Assembly: GCA_964406735.1 (NCBI GenBank) | Contig: CAYOSU010000015.1 | Coordinates: 1 to 34,119, forward strand | Source of the DNA: CAYOSU01 sp964406735 | GTDB lineage: Bacteria > Bacillota > Clostridia > Christensenellales > CAMQZB01 | Direction: 5' to 3' | DNA: 34,119 bases | In this document: positions 21,335 through 29,268 of the stretch, piece after piece | Numbering within the stretch: the first letter of the stretch is position 1 | Layout: every line of letters begins with the position of its first letter | The notes under the pieces: generated by a model | Told to the model about the DNA's origin: nothing | What the model saw: the letters and a program-made list of their open reading frames with translations, nothing else | Database searches by the model: none | Translations under genes and position numbers: made by a program

Positions 21335-22729
21335 ATGAAAAACATCAGGATCGATTACAACAATATGATGACCGAGATGCTCGGCGACAAGGGAATAAGC
21401 GTAAACGAGCTTAACTGCTTGGAGAGCGAGCTTTCAAAAGCGTTCACCGAGGTTCAGAACTCTCGTGGAAAGGGCATGTGCGGTTGGATGGACCTTCCTT
21501 ATAATCAGGAAGAGATAGCAAACGACATAATAGAAACTGCAAACGGCGTAAGAGACTGGGCAGAAAGCTTCGTCGTATTGGGTATCGGCGGCTCTGCGTT
21601 AGGTCCTATTGCGGTATTTCAGGCACTTTGCCACCTTCATCACAACGAGCTTCCCAAGGAAAAGCGCAACGCCCCCAAGTTCTACGTAGAGGATAACGTC
21701 GATCCGGAGCGTATGGCGGCACTTTTTGACGTCATCGACCTCAAAACTACGTGCTTCAATATCATCACGAAGAGCGGCGCTACGAGCGAAACGATGTCGC
21801 AGTACCTCATCATCTTGGACGCCCTCAAAAAGGCAGGTCTTGACGTATCGAAGCATATAATCGCAACGACCGACCACAAAAAGGGCAACCTTATCAAGAT
21901 AGCAAAAGAATATAACTTAAAGACCTTCTACATCGAAGACGGCGTAGGCGGCAGATTCTCCGAGCTTTGCCCGGTAGGACTTCTCCCTGCGGCAGTTTTG
22001 GGCATAGACGTCAAAGCAATGCTTTTGGGAGCTGCGCATATGGATAAGATATGCAACGAGAGCGATTGGAGAAAGAACCCTGCGCTTTGCCTTGCGGCGT
22101 TGCAGTTCATAGCGTCCAACAAGGGCAAAAACGTCTCCGTCATGATGCCTTATGCAGATAGCTTGAAGTACATAGCAGATTGGTACTGCCAGATATGGGC
22201 AGAGTCGCTCGGCAAGAGCGTAACGAAGGACGGCAAGCCTGCGTTCGTAGGTCAGACCCCCGTAAAGTCCTTGGGCGTAACCGATCAGCATAGCCAGGTA
22301 CAGCTTTATACCGAAGGCCCGTTCGATAAGGTAATAACGCTTATCGGCGTAGAAAATTACAGAACGGTAACCGAGATACCCCACGGCGCAGAGGACATTC
22401 CCGACGTCTCATTCCTCGGCGGACATACGCAGAACGAGCTTATCACCGCAGAGATGAACGCAACGGCGTATGCACTCACAAAGGCAGGCAGAATGAACTT
22501 CACGATAATCCTTCCTTGCGTAAACGAGGAATATATCGGACAGCTCCTGTACCTTTTCGAGATGGAAACGGCGTTCATGGGCGAGCTTTTGAACATTGAT
22601 ACCTACAACCAGCCTGGCGTAGAGGAGGGCAAAAAGGCAACCTACGCACTTTTGGGCAAAAACGGCTACGACGAAAAGCGTGAAGAACTCAGAAACGCTC
22701 CCCAAAAACAAGCTAAGTATATGATCTGA
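21335..22729 (+). CDS. pgi: Glucose-6-phosphate isomerase
   Basis: 464 residues. It interconverts glucose-6-phosphate and fructose-6-phosphate in glycolysis. Visible motifs are FVVLGIGGSALGP (about 80-92), FNIITKSGATSETMSQY near 136-152, GVGGRFSELCPVGLLPAAV near 203-221 and GVTDQHSQVQLYTEGP near 315-330. Length is close to the ~450-residue Bacillus form. gagggattgag precedes the ATG, and it has its own promoter and a strong terminator. Confidence 0.97.
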   Translation: MKNIRIDYNNMMTEMLGDKGISVNELNCLESELSKAFTEVQNSRGKGMCGWMDLPYNQEEIANDIIETANGVRDWAESFVVLGIGGSALGPIAVFQALCHLHHNELPKEKRNAPKFYVEDNVDPERMAALFDVIDLKTTCFNIITKSGATSETMSQYLIILDALKKAGLDVSKHIIATTDHKKGNLIKIAKEYNLKTFYIEDGVGGRFSELCPVGLLPAAVLGIDVKAMLLGAAHMDKICNESDWRKNPALCLAALQFIASNKGKNVSVMMPYADSLKYIADWYCQIWAESLGKSVTKDGKPAFVGQTPVKSLGVTDQHSQVQLYTEGPFDKVITLIGVENYRTVTEIPHGAEDIPDVSFLGGHTQNELITAEMNATAYALTKAGRMNFTIILPCVNEEYIGQLLYLFEMETAFMGELLNIDTYNQPGVEEGKKATYALLGKNGYDEKREELRNAPQKQAKYMI

Positions 22730-22800
22730 AAATCTTATTTGATATACTCTGGGTAAATTGTCAAACTAAGTGCAACACTTTTTAAGATTATAAATCAAAA

Positions 22801-22828
22801 AATCCACCAGTTCAACTGGTGGATTTTT
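22801..22828 (+). terminator. Terminator after pgi
   Basis: A 10-bp stem (aatccaccag / ctggtggatt) with loop ttcaa and a following T-run, 71 nt after the pgi stop. Confidence 0.88.
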
Positions 22829-22931
22829 AATTTCAAAAGCATTTTAGATAGGGAAGTCCGTGATTAGATAAGCACGTTCGTAAATATGATCTAAAACATA
22901 CTGCATATTAATAAAATCTTAATTTCCAAAC

Positions 22932-22959
22932 AATATCCCGCATTTCAATGCGGGATATT
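22932..22959. terminator. Second hairpin, terminator-like
   Basis: A perfect 13-bp inverted repeat (aatatcccgcatt / aatgcgggatatt) with a 2-nt centre is followed by cttattt. It could be a backup terminator after pgi or a protein-binding palindrome. No gene lies between it and the pgi terminator. Confidence 0.55.
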
Positions 22960-22985
22960 CTTATTTAATAAAAATCCAACCATAT

Positions 22986-23048
22986 GAAAGGCTCCTTTGT
23001 GTAAAGGGAGCTGTCTCGGCGCTAAAACGCCGAGACTGAGGGATTGTC
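22986..23048. repeat. Intergenic palindromic repeat, family 1 (copy b)
   Basis: The shared block gaaaggctcctttgtgtaaa and gggagct are followed by the variable hairpin gtctcggcg / cgccgagac (loop ctaaaa) and the shared end tgagggattgtc. The arms differ from those of copies c and d but still pair perfectly. Confidence 0.88.
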
Positions 23049-23099
23049 TACTATCGCAATTACTATCTAAAACAACGGCTAGAAACTACCGCTTCGCAA

Positions 23100-23186
23100 G
23101 CTGCCCGCCGTATCTAAAGCGCAGTTGAACTTTCGCATTAAAAATGAAAAACGCAAGGCGGTGCTATTTCGGAATCTCGGGCAGCG
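23100..23186. repeat. Intergenic repeat, family 4 (copy a)
   Basis: Bounded by 8-bp inverted ends GCTGCCCG / CGGGCAGC. It shares gtatctaaagcgca at the left and gtgctatttcggaatctc at the right with the copy at 33869. This copy carries about 33 extra bases in the middle, including a further hairpin-like part (ttcgcatt...aatgaaaa). Confidence 0.82.
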
Positions 23187-23204
23187 CACCCATAACTCCC
23201 AATA

Positions 23205-23270
23205 CTAAAAAGCGTTTGAAAGGGCAATAGGTGCAACTTTCCGCTTTGTGTAAAGTTTTTTCCCCCCCTA
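23205..23270. repeat. Intergenic repeat, family 5 (copy a)
   Basis: ctaaaaagcgtttgaaaggg, then aactttcc, then aaagttttttcc. It aligns with 27863-27922. In both places it lies next to a minus-strand terminator built on the same gcgagag stem. Confidence 0.55.
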
Positions 23271-23282
23271 AATAAAAACGCA

Positions 23283-23310
23283 CAAAAAAAAGCGAGAGTT
23301 TCCTCTCGCT
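23283..23310 (-). terminator. Terminator of the ArsB/NhaD-type transporter
   Basis: On the minus strand an 8-bp stem (AGCGAGAG / CTCTCGCT) with a 4-nt loop is followed by eight T. It lies 20 nt after the transporter stop codon. Confidence 0.88.
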
Positions 23311-23329
23311 TTAATTTCAAAAACTATTT

Positions 23330-24610
23330 TCAGATAGCAACGCCGAATACGAGCCAAACGATGAGGTAGCCCGTAGCGACTGCTGCGATAGTGATAGGAA
23401 CGGACAGCTTCATAAAAGTTCCCGTCGGCACCTCGTGTCCCTCTTTTCTGAGGATACCGATAGCGGCAACGTTTGCCGATGCGCCGATAGGGGTGATGTT
23501 TCCGCCCAATGTTGCGCCCGTCAGAAGACCGAAATAAAGCACCGTCGGGTCAACGCCAAGGCTTGCGGCGATACCTGCAACGACGGGTAGCATGGTCGCA
23601 ACGTAAGGTATGTTGTCGATGAACGCAGAGATCAACATCGAGCCCCAGACGATAACGGTGTAGAGCAAGAAGATGTTGTCGCCAAAGGTAGCGGCGATGA
23701 AGTTAGCGATGTCGGAGATAACGCCGACGTATTCGATTCCGCCGATAACGAGGAAGAGACCGACCAGAAGAAGCAGCGTCTGATAATCGATGTCCGCCCA
23801 GACTTCCTTGATGGGGTGCAAGCTCTTGTCCCTTATGCAGTCAACGACGATGCCGATAATGGCGAGTATACAGCAGATAGCGCCCGATGTTACGTCAGGT
23901 TTATCCTGAATGAACGACGCTCCGATAAGGAGTGCGAGCATTGCAAGAAGAAGATAAGTCGGAAACATATAAGTAACCTTTTCGGGCTTGAACGGCTCGA
24001 TCTTTTCTTTTTCCTTTCTGAAATAGAAATAAAGTATGAACGTCGCAACGATAGCGGAGATCTCAACGACGAAGAACATACCCATCTTTCCGTTATAAAC
24101 GAAGAAGTCGAGGAAGCTCATATCGAGTGCACCGCCGAGCATGATAGAGGTGGTGTCGCCAACTAACGTCGCTGCGCCCTGAAGGTTAGAGAATATCGAT
24201 ATGGATATTATCGGCATAACGGGTGATATGTTGAGCTTTTTCGCAACAGCGATAGCAACGGGTGCTATCATAAGGACTGTCGCAACGTTGTCAACGAACG
24301 CAGAGATAAATCCTGCAAATACCGAAAGTCCTACGACTGCAACGCATACGTTACCGGACTTTGCAATGATAAGGTCGGCAAGGAAAGCGGGCATTCCGCT
24401 CTTAATAAACAGCGAAACGAGTCCCATCGTACCTGCGATCATCATAAGGACGTTAAAGTCAAGCGCCCCGAGGACCTCGGAAAGGGGCAGGATGCCGATG
24501 ATAATAAAAATCGCTCCTGCGCCCAAAGCAACGTACGGCTTGATTTTAGGCAAGGACAGGAGCAGAATATAAGTCAGAATAAAGATAATAATAGCCACAG
24601 TTTTCAACAT
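23330..24610 (-). CDS. ArsB/NhaD-family (ion transporter superfamily) membrane transporter
   Basis: 426 residues, almost entirely hydrophobic, with about 11 predicted membrane helices. The two halves carry paired re-entrant-type motifs: FVDNVATVLMIAP and GAATLVGDTTSIMLGG in the first, FIDNIPYVATMLP and GGNITPIGASANVAAIG in the second. This is the ArsB/NhaD/CitM type of secondary carrier. The substrate could be a carboxylate, sodium/proton exchange or an oxyanion; no arsR or arsA neighbours support arsenite. AGGAG lies upstream. An out-of-frame ATG 7 nt before the chosen start is also near the ribosome site. The leader is long (about 168 nt). Confidence 0.88.
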   Translation of the reverse strand: MLKTVAIIIFILTYILLLSLPKIKPYVALGAGAIFIIIGILPLSEVLGALDFNVLMMIAGTMGLVSLFIKSGMPAFLADLIIAKSGNVCVAVVGLSVFAGFISAFVDNVATVLMIAPVAIAVAKKLNISPVMPIISISIFSNLQGAATLVGDTTSIMLGGALDMSFLDFFVYNGKMGMFFVVEISAIVATFILYFYFRKEKEKIEPFKPEKVTYMFPTYLLLAMLALLIGASFIQDKPDVTSGAICCILAIIGIVVDCIRDKSLHPIKEVWADIDYQTLLLLVGLFLVIGGIEYVGVISDIANFIAATFGDNIFLLYTVIVWGSMLISAFIDNIPYVATMLPVVAGIAASLGVDPTVLYFGLLTGATLGGNITPIGASANVAAIGILRKEGHEVPTGTFMKLSVPITIAAVATGYLIVWLVFGVAI

Positions 24611-24784
24611 TTCTCATTTTTCTCCTTTCTTATACGTATAAAGAGCGTTACCGCATTGCCAAAAACAGAGAATAGATAAACACGACCTTTATTCAAAAAC
24701 AAAGCCTCATCAATCTTTGCTTTCCAAAAAGCCTGATATTCAAAAACAATTGCAAAACGGCAAACTGCCTTATATGTAACTAAT

Positions 24785-24813
24785 AGTATATACTATGAAA
24801 TAGCAAAATGCAA
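24785..24813 (-). promoter_or_regulatory. Promoter of the transporter gene, with a long 5' leader
   Basis: Minus strand TTGCAT (24813-24808), a 17-nt spacer and TATACT (24790-24785). The start site is near 24778, leaving about 168 nt of leader to the ATG at 24610. The leader contains short hairpins (GGCA/TGCC near 24750-24770) but no riboswitch class I can name. Confidence 0.65.
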
Positions 24814-24840
24814 GTATTTTTCAAAAAACCCTTGTAAAGG

Positions 24841-24879
24841 CGTAAAATTTATGCTAAATTTACGTTAAGGCATTATAAT
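24841..24879 (+). promoter_or_regulatory. Promoter region of the two-component operon with a dyad
   Basis: A perfect TATAAT (24874-24879) lies 50 nt before the response regulator. No good -35 is present at the right distance. In its place is an imperfect dyad, cgtaaaattt / aaatttacg (24841-24864). A weak -35 plus a dyad fits an activator-dependent promoter, possibly autoregulated, but this is inference. Confidence 0.5.
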
Positions 24880-24929
24880 GCACTCAGAAGAACGAAAAAT
24901 ACGAGAAAAATGCGAAAAAGGAGATAGCT

Positions 24930-25601
24930 ATGATACGAGTTCTGATAGCTGAAGACGACGATTCGTTGAGGGAGATGATAAGCGAATTTCTCTCGTTGAA
25001 ATACGATTGCGTCGTGGCACGAGACGGACAGGAAGCGCTTGAAATAGTTGAAAAAGGTGATGTTGACATACTTCTTGCAGATATAATGATGCCCCGTATG
25101 GACGGAATAGAGCTCGTAAAGCACGTTCGTGCGATGGGTCTTTCAACGCCCATAGTGCTTGCGACGGCAAAGGAGTCGCTCGAGGATAAGCGTATAGGCT
25201 TTTCGGTAGGCGCAGACGATTACGTAACGAAGCCCTTTGACTTAGAGGAGCTTGACTACCGCATCTCTGCGCTAATAAGGCGTGCCAAAATAGCAGGCGA
25301 CAAGGCTATAGAGATAGGGGACTTCACGCTAAATTCAACTACCTTTGAGGTAACCTACAAGGGTGAGCCTATAGAGATGACCAAAAAGGAGTTCGAGCTG
25401 ACGTTCAAGCTTTTGTCATACCCCAACCGTCTGTTTTCAAAGGACAAATTGATGACGGAGATATGGGGCTACGACTCCCCCTCTGACGATACGACGATAA
25501 GGACTCATATAAATCGCATAAGGAACAAACTCGAGGACGTAACGGAGTTTGAAATAAAGACTGTCAAGGGCTTAGGCTATAAAGCCGTCATAAAGAAATA
25601 A
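24930..25601 (+). CDS. OmpR/PhoB-family response regulator
   Basis: 223 residues after AAGGAG. The receiver domain (1-118) has the acidic pocket EDD at 8-10, the phosphorylation site D51 in LADIMMPRMDG, T79 in LATA and K101 in VTKPFD. The C-terminal winged helix (about 128-222) contains MTKKEFELTFKLLSYPNRLFS and the TTIRTHINRIRNKL recognition helix. It is co-transcribed with the sensor kinase 10 nt downstream. The regulon is unknown. Confidence 0.95.
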   Translation: MIRVLIAEDDDSLREMISEFLSLKYDCVVARDGQEALEIVEKGDVDILLADIMMPRMDGIELVKHVRAMGLSTPIVLATAKESLEDKRIGFSVGADDYVTKPFDLEELDYRISALIRRAKIAGDKAIEIGDFTLNSTTFEVTYKGEPIEMTKKEFELTFKLLSYPNRLFSKDKLMTEIWGYDSPSDDTTIRTHINRIRNKLEDVTEFEIKTVKGLGYKAVIKK

Positions 25602-25611
25602 GGTAGAGAAA

Positions 25612-26760
25612 ATGGACCGAAAGAACGAACGAAAAGAGGAGCTTGCGAAAAAGGTCAGCACGTCAAAGGCGAAGTCAACGAAGTCTATAAACGCCTTGCA
25701 GAGCTTTTTCACGAGCATGTATTGGACGACAATGAAGTGGGTAGCGCTCATTTGCGGCTGCTCGATGTCGGCAGGCATAATAGGCGGCTTGGTCGTCGAA
25801 TTGATAAACACCCTTGCGTCAAACGGCACGCATAGCTTCAACGGCTGGTGGACGCTTATTGTCGGCGGCGTAGTATATTTTGTAACGATACCCCTTGCGC
25901 TTTTCATCGAAAAGAGCATGATAAATAAAATGGAAGTGCTGATGAACGCCATTTTAGCGGTTGCGGACGGCGATATGAACGTAAAAATTGACGTTTCCGA
26001 GGAAGACGACTTCAAGGTAGTCTACGAGCACTTCAATAACATGGTCGACGAGATAAAGTTCGGCAAGAATTTGCGTAACGAGATGGCAAACAGCTTCTCG
26101 CACGAGCTCAAAACGCCTCTTGCCTCAATAAACGGCTTTGCGAGGATGCTCAAAAACGAGGACCTACCGCCCGAGAAAAAGAAGCAGTACCTTGATATGA
26201 TAATCTCCCAAAGCGGCAGACTTTCAAAGCTTGCGCAGGATACTCTTACCATCTCGAAGCTCGATTCGATGAAGATAATAACGGACAAGCGAATGTATCG
26301 CTTGGACGAGCAGATAAAGAACGTCTGCATATCGATGGAGAGCGATTGGAGCAATAAGGATATCGAGCTTTCGGTAGACTGCGACGAATTGGAGTTTTAC
26401 GGAAACCCCGATATGATAGCGAGCATTTTTACAAATTTGCTCGGAAATGCGATAAAGTTCACGCCAAAAAACGGCGAAATAGAGCTGAAATTAAAAAAAG
26501 ACGGCACAAACGCCGTGTTCACGATAACGGATACGGGAATAGGTATGACTGAAGAGACCAAGGCGAGAATTTTCGACCGCTTCTATCAGGGCGATACCTC
26601 CCACTCGACCAAGGGCTCGGGCTTGGGACTTGCAATAGTCAAACAGCTCGTAGACCTACTTAAAGGCGAAATAACGGTAGACTCCAAGCTTGACGAAGGC
26701 ACGACATTTACCGTAACATTACCGATAAACCCGGGGAAACAACCCCACCAGCAATCCTAA
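25612..26760 (+). CDS. Membrane sensor histidine kinase
   Basis: 382 residues. The N-terminal ~40 residues are basic and cytoplasmic, with helices at about 41-63 and 80-98 and a short outside loop of about 16 residues. This suggests sensing within the membrane or through a partner rather than a large extracellular domain. A HAMP segment (~100-150) follows. The phospho-acceptor is H164 in SFSHELKTPLASI, the N box is NLLGNAIKFT, and the G boxes are DTGIGM and GSGLGL. It forms a pair with the preceding OmpR-type regulator. Confidence 0.94.
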   Translation: MDRKNERKEELAKKVSTSKAKSTKSINALQSFFTSMYWTTMKWVALICGCSMSAGIIGGLVVELINTLASNGTHSFNGWWTLIVGGVVYFVTIPLALFIEKSMINKMEVLMNAILAVADGDMNVKIDVSEEDDFKVVYEHFNNMVDEIKFGKNLRNEMANSFSHELKTPLASINGFARMLKNEDLPPEKKKQYLDMIISQSGRLSKLAQDTLTISKLDSMKIITDKRMYRLDEQIKNVCISMESDWSNKDIELSVDCDELEFYGNPDMIASIFTNLLGNAIKFTPKNGEIELKLKKDGTNAVFTITDTGIGMTEETKARIFDRFYQGDTSHSTKGSGLGLAIVKQLVDLLKGEITVDSKLDEGTTFTVTLPINPGKQPHQQS

Positions 26761-26783
26761 CAAAATTACAGGAGAGAAAATCA

Positions 26784-27617
26784 ATGTCAAAAACCATTCT
26801 TGCGACCAATACGTTCGGATTAAGCAAAGAGCTAACGAAAGACTTTGACGGCACGCTCCGCAAAGTAAAGGAACTCGGCATCGACGCCATCGAACCGATA
26901 GTATTCAAGCACAAAAAGCAAGGCAATTTTCCCAAACAGCTTTGGACGGACGAGCTTGTCGATCACGCCGTAAAGGTATGCAAGGAGCTTGACTTAAAGC
27001 TCATCTCATCGCACTTCGGCGCAGGCTATATGGGAATGACGTTGCCCGTCAAAAAGCTGAAATCCCAGCTTTTAGAGGTGCACGAAAAAACGGGCATCAC
27101 GACGTTCATTTCAAGCGGAATACTTAATAATGAAAGGGTCGCAAAGAAGTTTGCAACGACGATGGGCGAGCTTGCCGATGAGCTTTCTCCTTACGGAATA
27201 AAGATACTCTTCCACAACCACGACGACGAGTTCAAAAAGACAAAGAGCGGCGAAAAGACGCTGCTTGACGTATACTTTGAAAACACCAGCGATAAGGTAG
27301 GCTTGCAGCTCGACTTGGGCTGGGCGGCGATAGGCTGCGGCGACGAGCTTTCTGCGATAAGAAAGTACGCCGACAGAATGCAGATACTGCACTGCAAGGA
27401 CTTCTATGCGCCCGATTCTATCACGAGAAAGACGGCGAAAGACGCCGATTTTGCGCCGATAGGCGAGGGTAAAGTAAAATACTCCGATGGCATCAAACTC
27501 ATGCAGGAGCTTGGCATACAGACCGACTACGTAGTCATCGATCAGGATAAAGCGGCAGTAAATATCTTAGACGACTTAAGCATCGGCATCAAAAACCTCA
27601 GAAATATGTTTAAATAG
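26784..27617 (+). CDS. Sugar phosphate isomerase/epimerase (xylose-isomerase-like TIM barrel)
   Basis: 277 residues after caggaga. An AP-endonuclease-2-like TIM barrel, as in IolE/Hyi and related sugar epimerases. Probable metal-site residues lie in IDAIEPIVF (E near 37), LFHNHDDEF, LQLDLGW, ILHCKDF and IGEGKVKY. The last strand reads VVIDQD, where relatives usually have a Glu (VEQD-type), a conservative change at a possible ligand. It is 23 nt after the kinase gene, so it may be part of that operon. Substrate unknown; a keto-sugar or inositol derivative is possible. Confidence 0.85.
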   Translation: MSKTILATNTFGLSKELTKDFDGTLRKVKELGIDAIEPIVFKHKKQGNFPKQLWTDELVDHAVKVCKELDLKLISSHFGAGYMGMTLPVKKLKSQLLEVHEKTGITTFISSGILNNERVAKKFATTMGELADELSPYGIKILFHNHDDEFKKTKSGEKTLLDVYFENTSDKVGLQLDLGWAAIGCGDELSAIRKYADRMQILHCKDFYAPDSITRKTAKDADFAPIGEGKVKYSDGIKLMQELGIQTDYVVIDQDKAAVNILDDLSIGIKNLRNMFK

Positions 27618-27687
27618 CCAATTAAAGAATGTAACAAAATAACTAATTCAATAATTCAACAGTATAAATTTAACCATTATCGCCAAA

Positions 27688-27719
27688 ACAGCTCATCATT
27701 TTGATGTGCTGTTTTTTTT
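27688..27719 (+). terminator. Terminator after the sugar isomerase-like gene
   Basis: A two-part stem (acagc / gctgt outside, catca / tgatg inside, separated by a T-T mismatch) is followed by eight T. Confidence 0.85.
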
Positions 27720-27739
27720 ATAAATAGACACGACCATAT

Positions 27740-27791
27740 GCCTCTCCTTAGCGCAAAGGAAGTTGTCGTCGAAAGATCCTTCGTGATTGTC
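27740..27791. repeat. Intergenic palindromic repeat, family 1 (decayed copy e)
   Basis: gcctctccttagcgcaaagg and aagttgtc correspond to the family-1 left block, followed by a small hairpin (cgaa / ttcg) and the end gtgattgtc. The upstream flank cgaccatatg is the same as for copy c. It is the most diverged copy. Confidence 0.6.
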
Positions 27792-27862
27792 AGCTAACGC
27801 AATTAATACCATAAACAAAGATTATAAATACGCCACTTCATTCAGCAATGAAATGTACCGTT

Positions 27863-27922
27863 CAAAAAGCGTTTAAAGAGTCAAAAAGGAAAACTTTCCA
27901 AATTAAAGCAAATTTTTTTCCT
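27863..27922. repeat. Intergenic repeat, family 5 (copy b)
   Basis: caaaaagcgtttaaagag, aactttcc and aaatttttttcc align with 23205-23270. It lies just beyond the terminator of the ncRNA candidate. Confidence 0.5.
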
Positions 27923-27949
27923 GACAAAAAAACATTCCCTCAACCCAAT

Positions 27950-28224
27950 AAAAAAGCGAGAGTCAAAAAACTCTCGCGAGAAAACAAAAGCCCTGCCTGT
28001 GCCGTTTCGAGCTAATGTAACCCTGCCATCAGACAGGTGGGCATCGACTCCGCCTACGCCGCTGTGTTTCCCTATATGCACGAAATCGGTGCGGGAACGT
28101 ACATTGTCGAAGCGAATGATTATAGCCCGTTTAAGTTTTGTGGATTATCATTAGTCTCAAGTTATCGAACACTGCAGGGAGCAGAAGCCGCCTTGCCGCA
28201 AAGACAGGCGGCGTCGATATTCAC
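27950..28224 (-). ncRNA. Candidate structured noncoding RNA (~275 nt)
   Basis: A minus-strand unit with a TATAAT box (28236-28231) and a strong terminator (27977-27951) contains no credible reading frame but much pairing. 5' GCCGCCTGT can pair with ACAGGCAGGGC near the 3' end, and GTTCGA with TCGAAAC. Internal stems include AATGAT / ATCATT and TTCCCGCAC / GTGC...GGGAA; CCTG / CAGG is another. A local alternative hairpin GCCGCCT / AGGCGGC competes with the long-range pairing. GC content is higher than the flanks. The size and multi-branched fold suggest a known large Bacillota RNA; I would test the raiA-motif family first and 6S RNA second. I cannot confirm either. It lies downstream of the 256-aa gene on the same strand but has its own start. 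Confidence 0.6.
27951..27977 (-). terminator. Terminator of the ncRNA candidate
   Basis: Minus-strand stem GCGAGAGT / ACTCTCGC with a 6-nt loop is followed by TTTTTTATT. The stem core is the same as that of the transporter terminator at 23283-23310. Confidence 0.9.
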
Positions 28225-28230
28225 AAAATA

Positions 28231-28236
28231 ATTATA
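28231..28236 (-). promoter_or_regulatory. -10 box of the ncRNA candidate
   Basis: A perfect TATAAT on the minus strand lies 27 nt after the stop codon of the upstream gene. No good -35 hexamer is visible at 16-18 nt, so the promoter may rely on an activator, or the RNA may be processed from a longer transcript. Confidence 0.5.
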
Positions 28237-28262
28237 TTCAAAACTTTTTCAGATATACCTTT

Positions 28263-29033
28263 TCAGTTCTTGTCGTCCTTTTCGGGAGCTTTGGTATTAA
28301 AAATTCCCGATGCCCTCAATTTTGCCTCGATCTTTTTGAGATAGGGAAGAACTGCCTTAGTGTCTTTAAGCGTATTCTTAAAACCGACCCAAGTGATAAG
28401 GATAAATTCAGGACTTTTAGAAAGCAGAGCGTTCGCAAGCCCGTTGGTAACGATAATAACTTCCTCTTTTTGTCCGTCCTTAAAGGTATTTCCGTCGGTA
28501 AGCTTGTTTATTTTTTTAAGCATCTCAACGATGTCGACGACGCTGCGTTCAGAAAGCGATAGCTCGCTGTCGTCGTACTCAACGACCTGCGGCTCGTCGA
28601 TAAGCTCAATGCCCGTGATGAGATATACGACGTTCTCCATAAACGGACGAATAAGCCCTCTGCAAAAGCTGGTATAAGGGTCGTACGGCTCGTCGGGGTC
28701 GTAATAATAGTCGTTGATAAACTTCTGAATATCGATATTTTTAGAATCGATGTCGTAAAGGATCCTGAAAATAAGAGCGACTTTCTTGGTAGCCTCGACG
28801 GGGAGAATTATTCTGTACCTGCCCTTTTCGTCGGGTACTTTGCACTTTTGGAGCTCGTACTCGTAGTTAAAATCCTCAAGACAGCTTTCCATCTCCTTGT
28901 AAAGCACCTCGGAATCGGCGATACATTTGAGTAGCTTCATGATCTTGATCTCCGAGACTATGAACTTACAGCAGATAACTTCCTCGCAAAGCTGCGTAAA
29001 CTTATTCAGATCTTCTTCGTATGCGTATGCCAT
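28263..29033 (-). CDS. Uncharacterised cytoplasmic protein (256 aa)
   Basis: 256 residues after a good AAGGAG. I do not recognise the family. It is mostly helical and charged, without membrane segments or a signal peptide. A stretch DYYYDPDEPYDPYTSFCRGL near 108-127 is rich in Tyr, Asp and Pro. The C-terminal part (VIIVTNGLANALLSKSPEFI) looks like a folded alpha/beta segment, and the tail is basic and probably flexible (KAPEKDDKN). It is transcribed from its own promoter (29055-29083). The neighbours give no hint of function. Confidence 0.75.
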   Translation of the reverse strand: MAYAYEEDLNKFTQLCEEVICCKFIVSEIKIMKLLKCIADSEVLYKEMESCLEDFNYEYELQKCKVPDEKGRYRIILPVEATKKVALIFRILYDIDSKNIDIQKFINDYYYDPDEPYDPYTSFCRGLIRPFMENVVYLITGIELIDEPQVVEYDDSELSLSERSVVDIVEMLKKINKLTDGNTFKDGQKEEVIIVTNGLANALLSKSPEFILITWVGFKNTLKDTKAVLPYLKKIEAKLRASGIFNTKAPEKDDKN

Positions 29034-29054
29034 AACCTTTCTCCTTATAGAAGA

Positions 29055-29083
29055 ATTTTAACACAAAACCGTATATTAATCAA
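29055..29083 (-). promoter_or_regulatory. Promoter of the 256-aa gene
   Basis: Minus strand TTGATT (29083-29078), a 17-nt spacer and TAAAAT (29060-29055), about 22 nt before the start codon. The stretch from 29084 to 29268 is AT-rich and shows nothing else I can name. Confidence 0.7.
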
Positions 29084-29268
29084 TTAATTTTAACTATCTG
29101 AACCTAAAATCCCGCCACACCGCTTGATCTCTTTGTCAGGTTATTTGATTTTCCTGCTATTCATTTATTAACATTTGAATTAATAAACTTAAATATTCTC
29201 TCAAACCTCATTCATACTCTCAATTTCATTTTTCCAACTTCTATAATCTAATAAAAACTCGACCATAT

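Noticed and set aside
23330..24610. Arsenite efflux pump ArsB as a firm name
   Set aside because: The superfamily is shared with NhaD and carboxylate carriers, and no ars genes are adjacent.
27950..28224. tmRNA, RNase P RNA or SRP RNA as the identity of the ncRNA
   Set aside because: The tmRNA ends with TTCGANTC-CCA, the RNase P conserved core and the SRP GGAAGGAAGC-type loop were not found.
28037..28344. Two short plus-strand frames over the ncRNA region
   Set aside because: No ribosome sites and no protein-like composition; the minus strand has promoter, pairing and terminator.
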